This document shows, piece after piece, positions 17,062 to 26,453 of a stretch of 64,000 bases of DNA. This DNA is from Vibrio sp. RE88. Its GTDB lineage: Bacteria; Pseudomonadota; Gammaproteobacteria; Enterobacterales; Vibrionaceae. The notes under the pieces were generated by a model that searched no databases, was not told where the DNA came from, and saw only the letters and a program-made list of their open reading frames with translations. The first letter of the stretch is position 1. Every line of letters begins with the position of its first letter. The stretch lies in the NCBI RefSeq assembly GCF_013113835.1, contig NZ_VTYQ01000002.1, positions 434,001 to 498,000 on the forward strand, given 5' to 3'. The position numbers were made by a program, and so were the translations under genes.

Positions 17062-17514
17062 ATGACTATCTGGAAACGACCTATTGACCTTGATCGTCTG
17101 AATGCGACATCTGAAAATACTTTGATAGATCACTTAAAGATCATTTATAGCAAAGTTGGCGAAGATTTCATTGAAGCCACAATGCCAGTCTGTCATTTCA
17201 CCCACCAGCCGTTGGGAATGCTACATGGCGGTGCTTCAGTAGTGTTGGCTGAAACCTTAGGTTCTGTTGCGGCAAACTTTTGTGTTGACGATGATGCCTA
17301 TTGCGTCGGGCTGGATATTAATGCCAACCACATTCGCTCAATGCGAGAGGGCCAGGTCATAGGCCGAGCAGAGCCGATTCATCTCGGTATCTCTACGCAA
17401 GTATGGCAAATCAATATTACTGATGAGCGAGAAAGATTAGTGTGTACCAGTCGTCTTACCATCGCAGTAAAGAAGAAACGCAACGCTAAACAATCTCTTA
17501 AGGCTAACCAATAA
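17062..17514 (+). CDS. Hotdog-fold acyl-CoA thioesterase (MenI/YdiI-like)
   Basis: A 150-aa hotdog thioesterase of the PaaI/YdiI type. The active-site region reads HQPLGMLHGGASVVLAETLGSVAA, with the catalytic glutamate at E64 and the conserved HGG before it. YdiI (MenI) hydrolyses 1,4-dihydroxy-2-naphthoyl-CoA in menaquinone synthesis and also acts on other acyl-CoAs; which substrate applies here cannot be read from sequence. Its stop codon overlaps the next ATG as TAATG, so the two genes are translationally coupled. Confidence 0.87.
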   Translation: MTIWKRPIDLDRLNATSENTLIDHLKIIYSKVGEDFIEATMPVCHFTHQPLGMLHGGASVVLAETLGSVAANFCVDDDAYCVGLDINANHIRSMREGQVIGRAEPIHLGISTQVWQINITDERERLVCTSRLTIAVKKKRNAKQSLKANQ

Positions 17515-17747
17515 TGGTTGTTGAATTTAAAAGCGGAAAAATCATCGTCACGGCTCATGAAATTGTGGTGAAAGTAGCTACAGAACACGTGTTCACATTG
17601 CAGGCTCAATTGGATGCAATTCAACTCATCGGTCGAGGTGCTAACGTTATTGCTGCCAATGGCTCTGAGACCAAATGGTCTATCAAGCTTGATAACGAAC
17701 AACAACTGTTCAAAATCGCAAATGAAATCGGGATCGATATTCAATAA
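17514..17747 (+). CDS. DUF3389 family small protein
   Basis: A 77-aa protein of mixed beta-strand character with no membrane segment or cysteine. I believe it is DUF3389, a family largely confined to vibrios and relatives. It starts on the last base of the thioesterase stop codon, so its expression is coupled to that gene. No catalytic motif is visible. Confidence 0.65.
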   Translation: MVVEFKSGKIIVTAHEIVVKVATEHVFTLQAQLDAIQLIGRGANVIAANGSETKWSIKLDNEQQLFKIANEIGIDIQ

Positions 17748-17822
17748 CCCTAAAACGTACTTGCTTCTTCGATGTAAATAAGGAAACTTACTCTGGTCAT
17801 GTTTATTTGAGATTTCCTCTTT

Positions 17823-19550
17823 ATGAGTAGCCCCAGACTTCGTGTTCAATTTGAAACCTTATTTGAACACTACAATGGCAAAGATTGTGGTGTTCAACTT
17901 GAAGAAATTACCGAGATTCTGTTTTGTACTCGACGTAACGCACGTATCGTACTCAACAAAATGGAAGAGGAAGGGTGGATCGAATGGCATCCTTCTCCGG
18001 GGCGAGGGAAGCTTTCTCAGCTGAACTTCAAACGCAGCCGTACTGATGTCAGCGAAAACCTCGCTAGGCGGTATCTTGAAGAAGGTAAAATTGGCCAAGC
18101 GCTTAAAGTACTAGACCAAGACTCTGCGAAACTTGCGCAAGTGGTTGAAAGTTATTTGGGCGTGCAGCAGCTGGAAGGGCAACAAGTCTTACGATTGCCA
18201 TACTACCGCCCACTATCCATGCTCAATCCTGAAAAGCCAGTTCGTCGTTCAGAGCAGCATATTGCTCGTCAAATTTTTAGTGGGCTGACTCGTCTCGATG
18301 ACAGTGAGAAGCTCTGCCCTGATCTTGCCCACACATGGGAAATGCTCTCTCCTCAGCATTGGCGGTTCTATCTCAGACCGAATGTCCGTTTTCACAACGG
18401 CGACCTCCTAACAACGGACATGGTTGTTAACTCATTACTTGCACTAAAGAGCAAAAACCTATACTCGCATATAGAGGACGTGGTTAGCCCAGGCCGTTGC
18501 GTTGTCGATGTGATGCTTAGAAAAAATAACTACCACTTACCGCTGTTATTGTCCGAATCTGACGCTAAAGTACTATTACCAGAGAATTCCAGAGCGGATG
18601 ATTACGACATAAACCCTGTTGGAACAGGGCCTTACAAAGTGATTCAAAATGATGACAAAAGGCTTGTTTTACAAGCTTTTGATGGCTATTTCGGTTTCAG
18701 ACCTTTGATGGACCGTGTAGAAGTCTGGGTAATTGATGATATTCATTCATCAATGGTATTTCCGAGCATGACGAATCCAATTAAACCTGAAACCGGCACC
18801 TACACTGATGAAGTTGAGCTTGACCCGGGTTGTACCTATTTGTTGCTCAACCGTAGTAGTGGGTTAGCGAAATCTGACGAATGGGCGAATTACTTCAGCC
18901 ACCGCCTTGGATCCCTGAATTTATATCAGGAACTTCCTCAAGAAAAGATAGTGGAATTAGGTGTGTTACCTGCCCATGGGCTTAAGCCAGGTTGGTATCA
19001 CCATACTAGGCAAGGGCACTATACGTCGCCGCCTTCCTACCGAAAAGTAACGATCGCATACCACGGACAACACCCAATGTTTCCAACATTGGTAAAGTGT
19101 ATTGAGTCGTTATTGAAGCAAGATAACCTAGAAGTTGAGCTTATTAAGTATGACATCACTCTACCAGATATTGATGATGTTGATATTTGGGTCAAACCGA
19201 TGGGTATTGCTAACAATCGCGAAGATGGCTTAGCTGGCTGGCTACTTAACTATAGCGATATTGAGCAGTTGAGTAAGCCTGAAGACTTTAAATATTGGTC
19301 TAGCCTTGTTGAGGTTTGGCAAGCAGAAGAAAATAGCGTTTTCCCAGCAAAAGACTTAGGAAAATCTCTTGTAGAAAAAATGCAGATCATTCCTATGTTT
19401 CATTGTTGGTTGGGAATCAGTAAAGACCAATGTGGCTCGCTGCAAAACGCAAAATGTAATGCGCTCGGTTGGTTTGATTTTAGTCAGGTTTGGCTGAAAC
19501 CAGAGAAGCTAAGCGAAGATTCAGAGATGTTACATGGCAAAGCCGAATAA
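17823..19550 (+). CDS. SgrR-type transcriptional regulator
   Basis: A 575-aa regulator with a winged-helix DNA-binding N-terminus (ITEILFCTRRNARIVLNKME, then EGWIEWHPSPGRGK) fused to a family 5 solute-binding-like domain from about residue 155. This is the SgrR architecture; E. coli SgrR senses sugar-phosphate stress and activates the small RNA SgrS. Vibrios lack a clear SgrS, so the target here is unknown. The 3' end overlaps the next gene by 17 bases. The PTS fructose operon lies elsewhere in the window, but no direct link is visible. Confidence 0.87.
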   Translation: MSSPRLRVQFETLFEHYNGKDCGVQLEEITEILFCTRRNARIVLNKMEEEGWIEWHPSPGRGKLSQLNFKRSRTDVSENLARRYLEEGKIGQALKVLDQDSAKLAQVVESYLGVQQLEGQQVLRLPYYRPLSMLNPEKPVRRSEQHIARQIFSGLTRLDDSEKLCPDLAHTWEMLSPQHWRFYLRPNVRFHNGDLLTTDMVVNSLLALKSKNLYSHIEDVVSPGRCVVDVMLRKNNYHLPLLLSESDAKVLLPENSRADDYDINPVGTGPYKVIQNDDKRLVLQAFDGYFGFRPLMDRVEVWVIDDIHSSMVFPSMTNPIKPETGTYTDEVELDPGCTYLLLNRSSGLAKSDEWANYFSHRLGSLNLYQELPQEKIVELGVLPAHGLKPGWYHHTRQGHYTSPPSYRKVTIAYHGQHPMFPTLVKCIESLLKQDNLEVELIKYDITLPDIDDVDIWVKPMGIANNREDGLAGWLLNYSDIEQLSKPEDFKYWSSLVEVWQAEENSVFPAKDLGKSLVEKMQIIPMFHCWLGISKDQCGSLQNAKCNALGWFDFSQVWLKPEKLSEDSEMLHGKAE

Positions 19551-19785
19551 GAAGCAACCCAGTAAAACCGTCGATATCTATTGCTCCAAGTGCAAATCTC
19601 AGCTCTTCAAATACCGAAAGGGTGGTAAAGGGGCACTGGTGAAGTGTTTTAAAGAGCGTATTGTCGAAGATTACACAAAACTGGCGTGCCATTGCCCTGA
19701 ATGTGGTCGTGAGTTTGCGAGAGAAGCATTGATTAGAGGTGCTCCCGCATACAAAATTATTGGCGGAAAAGTCACTATGAAGTAG
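19534..19785 (+). CDS. Small zinc-ribbon protein
   Basis: An 83-aa basic protein with two CxxC knuckles (CSKC near residue 17 and CPEC near 53), a likely zinc ribbon. The start overlaps the end of the SgrR-type gene by 17 bases, so they are co-transcribed and probably coupled. The lysine-rich N-terminus and the central YRKGGKGALVKC suggest RNA or ribosome binding, but this is inference. I do not recognise a named family. Confidence 0.72.
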   Translation: MAKPNKKQPSKTVDIYCSKCKSQLFKYRKGGKGALVKCFKERIVEDYTKLACHCPECGREFAREALIRGAPAYKIIGGKVTMK

Positions 19786-19995
19786 GGCTGATTTAGCATA
19801 ATCTTTTAACAAAATTAACAGTAATATTGACTGGGAATTCTGTTGAAAATGAGGCTAGGCGCACCGATTTTGATCTTAGTCGATAAAAATCGTAAAAATA
19901 TCGTTAAGAGCTATCATTGAATTTTAAAAGTGTTAGAATGTCGCTGTTCAAAAATTAGTCCAGTCTATCAACTTTGCAAACAATAGGGGTTATCA

Positions 19996-20073
19996 ATGGA
20001 GCTAGGTCTCATCATCGCTTTCATCGTCACGTCAGCTGTAATGGTTAAGAAAGAGATGACAAGCTCAAAATAA
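19996..20073 (+). CDS. Candidate 25-aa single-pass membrane peptide
   Basis: A short open frame from ATG 19996 to TAA 20071-20073. It encodes MELGLIIAFIVTSAVM followed by VKKEMTSSK: one hydrophobic helix with a basic tail. A good ribosome site, AGGGG, lies 6-7 bases before the ATG, and an extended -10-like TGTTAGAAT lies at 19931-19939. Two terminator-like hairpins with T-runs follow at 20088-20112 and 20124-20155, so this is a self-contained unit on the plus strand, separate from the zinc-ribbon gene 210 bases upstream. It could instead be a small RNA with a chance ORF. I know no named homologue. Confidence 0.5.
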   Translation: MELGLIIAFIVTSAVMVKKEMTSSK

Positions 20074-20123
20074 TTACCGTTTCATTCATAACATTTTTGT
20101 TATCTTTTTTTGAATGAACTATG

Positions 20124-20155
20124 AAAGCTCCCAGATTCGGGGGCTTTTTTGTTTT
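20124..20155 (+). terminator. Terminator of the 25-aa peptide unit
   Basis: Nine-base arms (AAAGCTCCC and GGGGGCTTT, one T-G pair), loop agattc, then a long T-rich run. Confidence 0.85.
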
Positions 20156-20184
20156 TTGCGTTTAACTATCTGTAGTTTGAAAGT

Positions 20185-20211
20185 AAAAAAAGCCAGCATA
20201 AAGCTGGCTTT
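20185..20211 (-). terminator. Terminator of hutA
   Basis: Arms AAAGCCAGC and GCTGGCTTT with an A-run on the plus strand, 27 bases beyond the hutA stop on the minus strand. Confidence 0.88.
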
Positions 20212-20237
20212 GAATTATAGACAGTGTGTTGGATTTA

Positions 20238-22367
20238 TCAGAATTCGTACTTAGCAGTGATTGCCCAGTTGCGACCTGCTTGAGTGTCATCCGCATGCAG
20301 CGCACCTTCGCCTCTAACGTCGCTCCATTTCCAATATTCTTTATCAGTAATATTGAAAAGACCAGCTCTTAGCGTGAGATCTTGAATAGGGCGGTAGTAT
20401 GCAGTTAGGTCAATAACGGTTGCGCTAGGCGTACCAACTTCATCAGGAGTACGAGTACTGCTATCAGGATCAACATTAATATCAGATAGCTTTTTCTCTG
20501 CGTAGTAGTTCATTGCAATACTTGTACCCCATGTCTGGCTAGGTGCATCGTAATCCAATGACGCGACAGCATTCCACGGATTTACTGAATTAAGCGGCTT
20601 GTTCTCACCATCTTCACCTTCAGTGTAGCTAGCGGCAAAGTTAGTAGAGATGCCCTTAGGTAGTTCGAACACTTCACTGATAGCAATACGGCTTGAGAAC
20701 TCAATACCTTTAATTGTCGCTTTACCAACGTTTTGGTGCTGATACTCAGATGAGCCAGAGCCAATGTCTACGACGTCAATGAAGTTCTTGTAATCACTAT
20801 AGAAAACCGCAATTTCTGAACGAGAGAAGTCGTTTGTATAACGGTAACCTGTTTCGTACGTAATACTTTCTTCTGCTTCTAGGTTAGGATTTGGTACGTT
20901 TGTGTAACCATGACCTGGCATTGAGTAATACAACTCTTCAAACGTAGGGGCTCTATGACCCTGGCTTACTTGAGCAAAGACTTTAGATTCGTCATCTAAA
21001 GAATAAACTGTTCCTAGACGCGCAGTAAGCGCTGAACTTGTGTTTGTCTCGTAAGTTTGTCCTGAAGGTATACCTTCAGTGGAGCTATCAGGCTTAGTTT
21101 CAAATCTGTCCCAACGTAAACCAGGGGTTACAACTAACTTATCTTCAAGGAGTGAAATCTGATCTTGAACGAACAATCCAATTCTAGTTTCGGTTGCATC
21201 GGGTTGATAAAAGTATACCGATGTTTGGTCATTGTTAGAGCGGTCGATGATTTTGTTGTAGTTGGTAATATCTTTATTGGTATAAGCCAAGCCGTACGTA
21301 AAGAAGTGCTCGGAAGATTCAAGTGATAGGTATTTATTTACCTGTAAATCTGCTTGAATACCTTTATCTTCGTAAGAATAATCTTTTATTTCATTTACAG
21401 CACTACCAAACGAGGTTCCAACACGGTCAGTAACATTGTTTTGTTCGTGAGATAGCCACGTAACCTGCGATGTTACCGAGTCGGCAAGCTTCGTGCTGCC
21501 TTCCCAAATATGTTTAAGGCTTAAGCGTGAACGTTCGGTAGTATCATCACTGTTGAATGTAGGGAATGACGAATGTTGGATGTCACCTTTACTATTCTCG
21601 TTAATGAACTCACCAGTAAACTCAATTCTGTTGGCGGTATCAATTTGATACTGAACCTTAGCCAAAACATTGTCGGCTTTAGAGTCTAAGTCTTTTGGTG
21701 AGTAATCCTGATAGTCACCATTAGCAAAATTGTCTGTCAAGCCTGCATCGTTGCGAGTATATGCGACGAGTGTTTCTAAATCACCACTACGATTAGCCAG
21801 GACAACATTTTCAGTGAAAGAATCATTACGAGAGGCAAAGCCTAATTTTACTTGCCCTCCAAACCCATCTCCTTCAACCAGGAAATCACTTGGATCCTTA
21901 GTTTGGAAAGCAACAATACCGCCAATACCATCTGAGCCGTATAAGCTTGAAGCTGACCCTTTAACGATTTCAACCGCTTTAATCATATCGGTGTCTAACG
22001 CAATACGACCTGAAGAGATGAATGTATAAGATTGGTCATAAAGGTACGGTTGGGCTACACCATCGACTAAAATATTAACTCGGTTACCTTCCATACCTCG
22101 AATGTTTATCTGCTGAATACCCATTCGTCCATCAGAAATGACGTCAACACCCGGTGTGTATTTCAGTACGTCATCAACGTTAGAAGCTAGATTTTTGTCA
22201 ATTTGCTTATCTGTAACAACAGATACCGATCCAGCAACATCTTCAAGTTGCTGTTCTGTACGTGAAGCGGATACCACTACTTCATCAAATAGTGCATACT
22301 CTTCAGCATGCACACTCGGCGCTAGGGCGAGTACAATAGAAGCTGACAATAATGATTTTTTATACAT
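20238..22367 (-). CDS. hutA: TonB-dependent heme receptor HutA/HupA
   Basis: An outer-membrane heme/hemoglobin receptor. The signal peptide ends SVHA-EE; the plug domain carries SVVTDKQID and INIRGMEGNRVNILVDG; the barrel ends in NWAITAKYEF with a terminal phenylalanine. Heme-receptor signatures are present as HRAP (about residue 470) and NPNL (about residue 490). I start at ATG 22367 because AAAGGTAA lies just before it and it gives a clean signal peptide; the frame is open 16 codons further upstream. The divergent LysR gene is HupR-like, and the intergenic region has a Fur-like site and a CRP-like site, fitting known iron, heme and CRP control of hupA in V. vulnificus. TonB and the inner-membrane transporter are not in this window. 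Confidence 0.92.
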   Translation of the reverse strand: MYKKSLLSASIVLALAPSVHAEEYALFDEVVVSASRTEQQLEDVAGSVSVVTDKQIDKNLASNVDDVLKYTPGVDVISDGRMGIQQINIRGMEGNRVNILVDGVAQPYLYDQSYTFISSGRIALDTDMIKAVEIVKGSASSLYGSDGIGGIVAFQTKDPSDFLVEGDGFGGQVKLGFASRNDSFTENVVLANRSGDLETLVAYTRNDAGLTDNFANGDYQDYSPKDLDSKADNVLAKVQYQIDTANRIEFTGEFINENSKGDIQHSSFPTFNSDDTTERSRLSLKHIWEGSTKLADSVTSQVTWLSHEQNNVTDRVGTSFGSAVNEIKDYSYEDKGIQADLQVNKYLSLESSEHFFTYGLAYTNKDITNYNKIIDRSNNDQTSVYFYQPDATETRIGLFVQDQISLLEDKLVVTPGLRWDRFETKPDSSTEGIPSGQTYETNTSSALTARLGTVYSLDDESKVFAQVSQGHRAPTFEELYYSMPGHGYTNVPNPNLEAEESITYETGYRYTNDFSRSEIAVFYSDYKNFIDVVDIGSGSSEYQHQNVGKATIKGIEFSSRIAISEVFELPKGISTNFAASYTEGEDGENKPLNSVNPWNAVASLDYDAPSQTWGTSIAMNYYAEKKLSDINVDPDSSTRTPDEVGTPSATVIDLTAYYRPIQDLTLRAGLFNITDKEYWKWSDVRGEGALHADDTQAGRNWAITAKYEF

Positions 22368-22430
22368 TGTTGTAATTACCTTTAAATCCATAATTAGGCT
22401 TATGTTTGAACGCAAAGAACTCTATAGGAT

Positions 22431-22449
22431 CTAAATGATAATTACTATC
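22431..22449. promoter_or_regulatory. Fur box upstream of hutA
   Basis: The 19 bases here match 14 of 19 positions of the Fur consensus (GATAATGATAATCATTATC), including an unbroken AATGATAAT. The site lies 64-82 bases before the hutA start codon, right for iron-dependent repression. Confidence 0.75.
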
Positions 22450-22574
22450 GTTCGTATTATTGAGAATTGATGGCTTTTTTACCGATCTGCGTTTTAATTA
22501 GAGAAAAATCTTTAAAATACAAACGGATGAACATTCTGTTAACAATTGTAAAGGTTCAACTTACGTATCGATGA

Positions 22575-22590
22575 TGTGATTTAAATCACG
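22575..22590. promoter_or_regulatory. CRP-like site between hutA and hupR
   Basis: TGTGATTTAAATCACG has TGTGA and TCAC(G) half-sites at the correct six-base spacing. It lies 35 bases before the hupR start and about 210 bases from hutA, so it could serve either promoter. Confidence 0.7.
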
Positions 22591-22624
22591 TTATTCATCG
22601 TATGTATTAATAGGAAGAATAATA

Positions 22625-23515
22625 TTGCAAAGTCCAATAACACTAGAGGCGATGCATATCCTTGATGCGATAGATCGCAGAGGAAGTTTCGCGGCAGCCG
22701 CTAATGAGCTCGATCGGGCGCCATCGTCATTGAGCTATCAGATTCAAAAGCTTGAGCAAGATCTCGATATCATGATCTTTGACCGCTCTGGTCATAAAGC
22801 CACTTTTACAGAAGCAGGAAAACTGATTCTTGAAAGAGGGCGAGCCATTTTGTCAGCGACGGAAAAGCTGGTTAATGATGCTAGCGTTCTCGCTAATGGT
22901 TGGGAGCTCGATATCACACTCGCTTTCGATGGTATTGTGCCTGTTCAGAACTTTTTCCCTATGGTTGATGCTTTAGGGAATGTCAGCTCAACACGGATTC
23001 GACTACAAGAAGAAATCCTAGCCGGTTGTTGGGAATCACTCGATGAAGGTAGGGCAGATCTATTGGTTTGCCCGAAACCGGAAACGCTATCGCTTGATGT
23101 CAAAGCAGAATCGATTGGTTCAATGAAAATGATTTGGGTCGCGGCGCCAAACCATTACGTCCATAAGCGAAATGGGCCGTTTGACGAAGAGGCCAGAGCG
23201 AAGTATCGAGTCATCGCAATTGCCGATACGGCGAGAGAGCAGCCAGCAATTAGTGTAAATATCCTCCAGAGACAACCGAGACTGACTGTAACGAATTTGT
23301 CGGCTAAGGTTGATGCCCTGCAGTCAGGTTTGGGAATCGGAACACTACCGAAATCGGTGGCTCAAGGGTTAATTGAGAAAGGAGCGTTAGCACACATCTC
23401 AGATACTGAAGAATTTGATATAGACATTATTCTTGCTTGGAAACGCAATCAAATGGGTGAAGCAAAGTCTTGGTGTATCAAATACTTAAAGAAAAATTGG
23501 CCACTTAAAGAGTGA
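22625..23515 (+). CDS. hupR: LysR-type regulator HupR-like
   Basis: A 296-aa LysR-family activator: helix-turn-helix at about residues 5-65 (AAANELDRAPSSLSYQIQKLE) and an effector domain to the end. It begins with TTG at 22625, preceded by AGGAAG at seven-base spacing. It is divergent from the heme receptor gene; in V. vulnificus the LysR regulator HupR sits next to hupA and activates it in response to heme. The same arrangement here supports the name, though heme sensing itself is not visible in the sequence. It is convergent with pat; an 11-base-arm hairpin spans the two 3' ends at 23526-23553. Confidence 0.85.
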   Translation: MQSPITLEAMHILDAIDRRGSFAAAANELDRAPSSLSYQIQKLEQDLDIMIFDRSGHKATFTEAGKLILERGRAILSATEKLVNDASVLANGWELDITLAFDGIVPVQNFFPMVDALGNVSSTRIRLQEEILAGCWESLDEGRADLLVCPKPETLSLDVKAESIGSMKMIWVAAPNHYVHKRNGPFDEEARAKYRVIAIADTAREQPAISVNILQRQPRLTVTNLSAKVDALQSGLGIGTLPKSVAQGLIEKGALAHISDTEEFDIDIILAWKRNQMGEAKSWCIKYLKKNWPLKE

Positions 23516-23525
23516 TCCTGTTGAA

Positions 23526-23553
23526 GCTGGTGGATCATCCACGATCCACCGGC
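23526..23553. terminator. Hairpin spanning the hupR/pat 3' ends
   Basis: Arms GCTGGTGGATC and GATCCACCGGC (one T-G pair) around a 6-base loop overlap the last codons of pat. No T-run follows on either strand, so it may be a stability element rather than a classic terminator. Confidence 0.5.
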
Positions 23554-26234
23554 TCATTTAATGGTAAAACCATGTCAGCAACGCCATCCTCGAACTGCAC
23601 ATCCAGCTTAAAACCGAGCTTCTGAGCCAGCATCAACATTCCTCTGTTGGTTGGCATAGTCATTCCCGATATTTGCTTCGTTCCTTTGTGTCGGCAATAG
23701 GCAATGATTTTGTTCATCAAAATTTTTCCCAGCCCTTTCCCTTTCAAGTCCGAGCGAATCAATATTGCGAATTCAGCATCCGTATTTTCTGGGTTAATCA
23801 ATGCGCGCGATACACCGATGATTTTAGGTTCTGAATCATAGTTAGCCACCGCAACAAACGCCATTTCACGGTCGTAATCGATTTGTGTCAGATTTGCCAA
23901 AGCCTCATGATTAAACTCTCCAACATCGCTAAAGAATCGTTTGTATAAGTCTTCTTTAGAGACATTGTTGATGAAGTCTGCATGACCGGGCTCATCTTCG
24001 GGAAGAATAGGGCGCATTAAGATCGTGTCGCCATCTCTCAATTCTATCTTTTCTTCATACTCAACAGGGTAAGGACGAATGGCTAAGCGTTTCTGGGCAT
24101 CACCTTGGTATTCTTTGAGTACTAAATCTGCGTCTAGGATCGTAAAACTATCTCCAACCGCTAGTACTGGATGAATATCCAGTTCATGTACTTGAGGGCA
24201 ATCTACCACCATCTGGGAGATTCGAACTAATAATTCAGAGAGTCCTTGAATATCCATTGGAATAGGCAGTTTCTGCGGGCGTATCTTGCCACTCTTAATA
24301 GCTCTAACAATCAAATAGCGTGCGAGCGTCATGTTAAGTGGGGGCAACGCTGAAGCTGCGTCAATGGACTCATCCCATTCCGAGCCACCTTGCCCAATCA
24401 AAATGACGGGGCCAAATGTTTCATCGGTTTTAACCTTGATTCGAATTTCTTCGCCGCCGGCAAGTTTCGCCATGCCCTGTACTAACAAGCCGTGTATATT
24501 AGCTGAAGGGTAAGAGAGCTTAGTCCTATCGAGTATAGCTTGAGAAGCACTCGCGACCTCTTGGCTGTTACGTAGATTTAGCATTACACCTTGCACATCT
24601 GACTTATGAGCAATGTCAGGGGAGCGTAGCTTAACGGCAACGGGGTATCCGATTTGCTCAGCAACATGAACCGCTTCACTAGCGTCGGAAGCTATCCATG
24701 TCGGTAGGACATTAAAATCAAAATGCTTAAGAAAGTGGCCAATTTGGTGGGTATCCAAAGATACTGTGTTTTTGTCCAGTAACTTTTCATCTATCCACTT
24801 TTTAGCTTCGTTTAACTCACCAACGTGCACCGGTTCTGCGGTTGTTGGTGTTTCCATCAGCTGTTTTTGATTTCGTCTGTATTCCACCAAGTGCATGAAT
24901 GCAACAACTGCGCTTTCTGGTGTTCGATATGTTGGAATGCCAGCTTGAGTAAATATCTGACGAGCAGGTCTTGCGGTGAGTTCACCTGACCAATTGGTAA
25001 GAACATTAAACCGCTTATGTCTAGGGTGCGCTTTAATTGCTTCCACAATCGCTATGGCCGTTTGCTCAGAATGAGCGATAGCTGACGGGCTATGCATAAT
25101 CAAGATCGCATCAGCACAATCGCTATCCATTAGAACATTCAACGTATCGATGTACCTTTGATGCCCGGCATCACCTACCAGATCGATAGGATTGTTATAA
25201 CTCCAACTCGAAGGGAGCACATTACTCAATTTGTCCACGACGTCATCGGGCAGCGCCGCTAATTTTCCGCCACGGACTAACAATGTATCGACCGCCATGA
25301 TTGCAGGACCACCGCCATTAGTAATGATCGCTAAACGTTCACCCCGAAGCGGAACTGAGTGGGTGAGTGTTTCTACTGCAGCAAACAACTCATGGGAATT
25401 GTTTACTCTTAGCATGCCAGTACGGCGAATCGCGGAGTCATAGATAATGTCGAGCGTATCGTCACCGCCGGTATGTGCTTGAGCGGCCAATCTCCCTGCG
25501 GAGGTTTTTCCGCCTTTTAACACTAGAATTCGGCGATTTCGTGAGGCGGCACGTGCTGCAGACATGAACCGTCTTGCGTCCTTAATAGTATCTACGTAGA
25601 GCAATATAGCTTCAGTGTGGGAGTCAGTGCTCAGATAATCGAGTAAGTCCGCGAAGTCGATATCGGAAGCGTTACCAAAAGAGATAAAAGCTGAAAAGCC
25701 AATGTTTTTGTCGTTCGCCCAATCTAAGATCGTCGTGCACATAGCTGCCGATTGAGAGATGAAGGCTATTTTTCCTTGCTGTGCCGTTACTGGTGAGAAA
25801 GATGCGTTAAAGTTGAGCCAGGGGAGAATAATGCCAAGGCTATTTGGACCCAATATCCGAATACCTGACTGCTGAGCGATAGTAAGGCAGGCATCTTGAA
25901 TACTGTTGCCTTCATCGGTCGCCAAGTGCATATCCGCTGATAATACGATAACCGTTTTAACTCTTTTTTCCGCGAGTTGTTTGAAGAGTTCTAAATTCCG
26001 GCTCGCGTTGGTACATAGAATAGCGACATCGGGCGTAATAGGAAGAGACGCGATATCTTTATAAGCAAGAACGCCACACACTGAACTATAACGTGGGGTG
26101 ACGGGCATAATCGCACCTTCGAATCCGCCTTGAAGAAGATTCTTCATAACGATATTGCCTGCTCGCATCGCTCTGGTCGAAGCTCCAACAACAGCGACTG
26201 ACTTTGGTTTAAGCAAGTGGCTTAGACTATTCAT
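23535..26234 (-). CDS. Protein lysine acetyltransferase Pat (PatZ/YfiQ-like)
   Basis: A roughly 899-aa fusion: an N-terminal CoA-binding Rossmann domain (SVAVVGASTRAMRAGN), acyl-CoA-synthetase (NDP-forming) domains with AAQAHTGGDD, an ATP-grasp domain (VAVKLRSPDIAHKSDVQGV) and a C-terminal GNAT domain (GLGKILMNKIIAYCRHKG). This is the layout of PatZ/YfiQ, which acetylates lysines of acetyl-CoA synthetase and other enzymes. I prefer the start at 26234, which has GGAG eight bases upstream; the frame is open 14 codons further. In E. coli the gene is activated by CRP, and a CRP-like site lies 110 bases upstream here too. Confidence 0.9.
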   Translation of the reverse strand: MNSLSHLLKPKSVAVVGASTRAMRAGNIVMKNLLQGGFEGAIMPVTPRYSSVCGVLAYKDIASLPITPDVAILCTNASRNLELFKQLAEKRVKTVIVLSADMHLATDEGNSIQDACLTIAQQSGIRILGPNSLGIILPWLNFNASFSPVTAQQGKIAFISQSAAMCTTILDWANDKNIGFSAFISFGNASDIDFADLLDYLSTDSHTEAILLYVDTIKDARRFMSAARAASRNRRILVLKGGKTSAGRLAAQAHTGGDDTLDIIYDSAIRRTGMLRVNNSHELFAAVETLTHSVPLRGERLAIITNGGGPAIMAVDTLLVRGGKLAALPDDVVDKLSNVLPSSWSYNNPIDLVGDAGHQRYIDTLNVLMDSDCADAILIMHSPSAIAHSEQTAIAIVEAIKAHPRHKRFNVLTNWSGELTARPARQIFTQAGIPTYRTPESAVVAFMHLVEYRRNQKQLMETPTTAEPVHVGELNEAKKWIDEKLLDKNTVSLDTHQIGHFLKHFDFNVLPTWIASDASEAVHVAEQIGYPVAVKLRSPDIAHKSDVQGVMLNLRNSQEVASASQAILDRTKLSYPSANIHGLLVQGMAKLAGGEEIRIKVKTDETFGPVILIGQGGSEWDESIDAASALPPLNMTLARYLIVRAIKSGKIRPQKLPIPMDIQGLSELLVRISQMVVDCPQVHELDIHPVLAVGDSFTILDADLVLKEYQGDAQKRLAIRPYPVEYEEKIELRDGDTILMRPILPEDEPGHADFINNVSKEDLYKRFFSDVGEFNHEALANLTQIDYDREMAFVAVANYDSEPKIIGVSRALINPENTDAEFAILIRSDLKGKGLGKILMNKIIAYCRHKGTKQISGMTMPTNRGMLMLAQKLGFKLDVQFEDGVADMVLPLNEPVDRG

Positions 26235-26343
26235 TTCTGCACTCCGACATTCAGCGTTTAAGCTAATATTAACCAAGCACTTAAACGAATTCAGAGATAA
26301 TTAGGTGTTGTTTTAATCAGATCACCTGACGTGACTCCGACTT

Positions 26344-26359
26344 TGTGCCATGTGTCACA
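26344..26359. promoter_or_regulatory. CRP-like site upstream of pat
   Basis: TGTGCCATGTGTCACA matches the CRP pattern TGTGA-N6-TCACA with one mismatch. It is 110 bases from the pat start and 95 bases from the divergent SPOR lipoprotein gene. Confidence 0.65.
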
Positions 26360-26453
26360 GTGTATTGATATATAATTAGAATGTTGGGTTGATTCTAATC
26401 CTATCTAACGGCATGATTTACAGTAATTTCTACAAAAGGCATTTGAAGAATTC

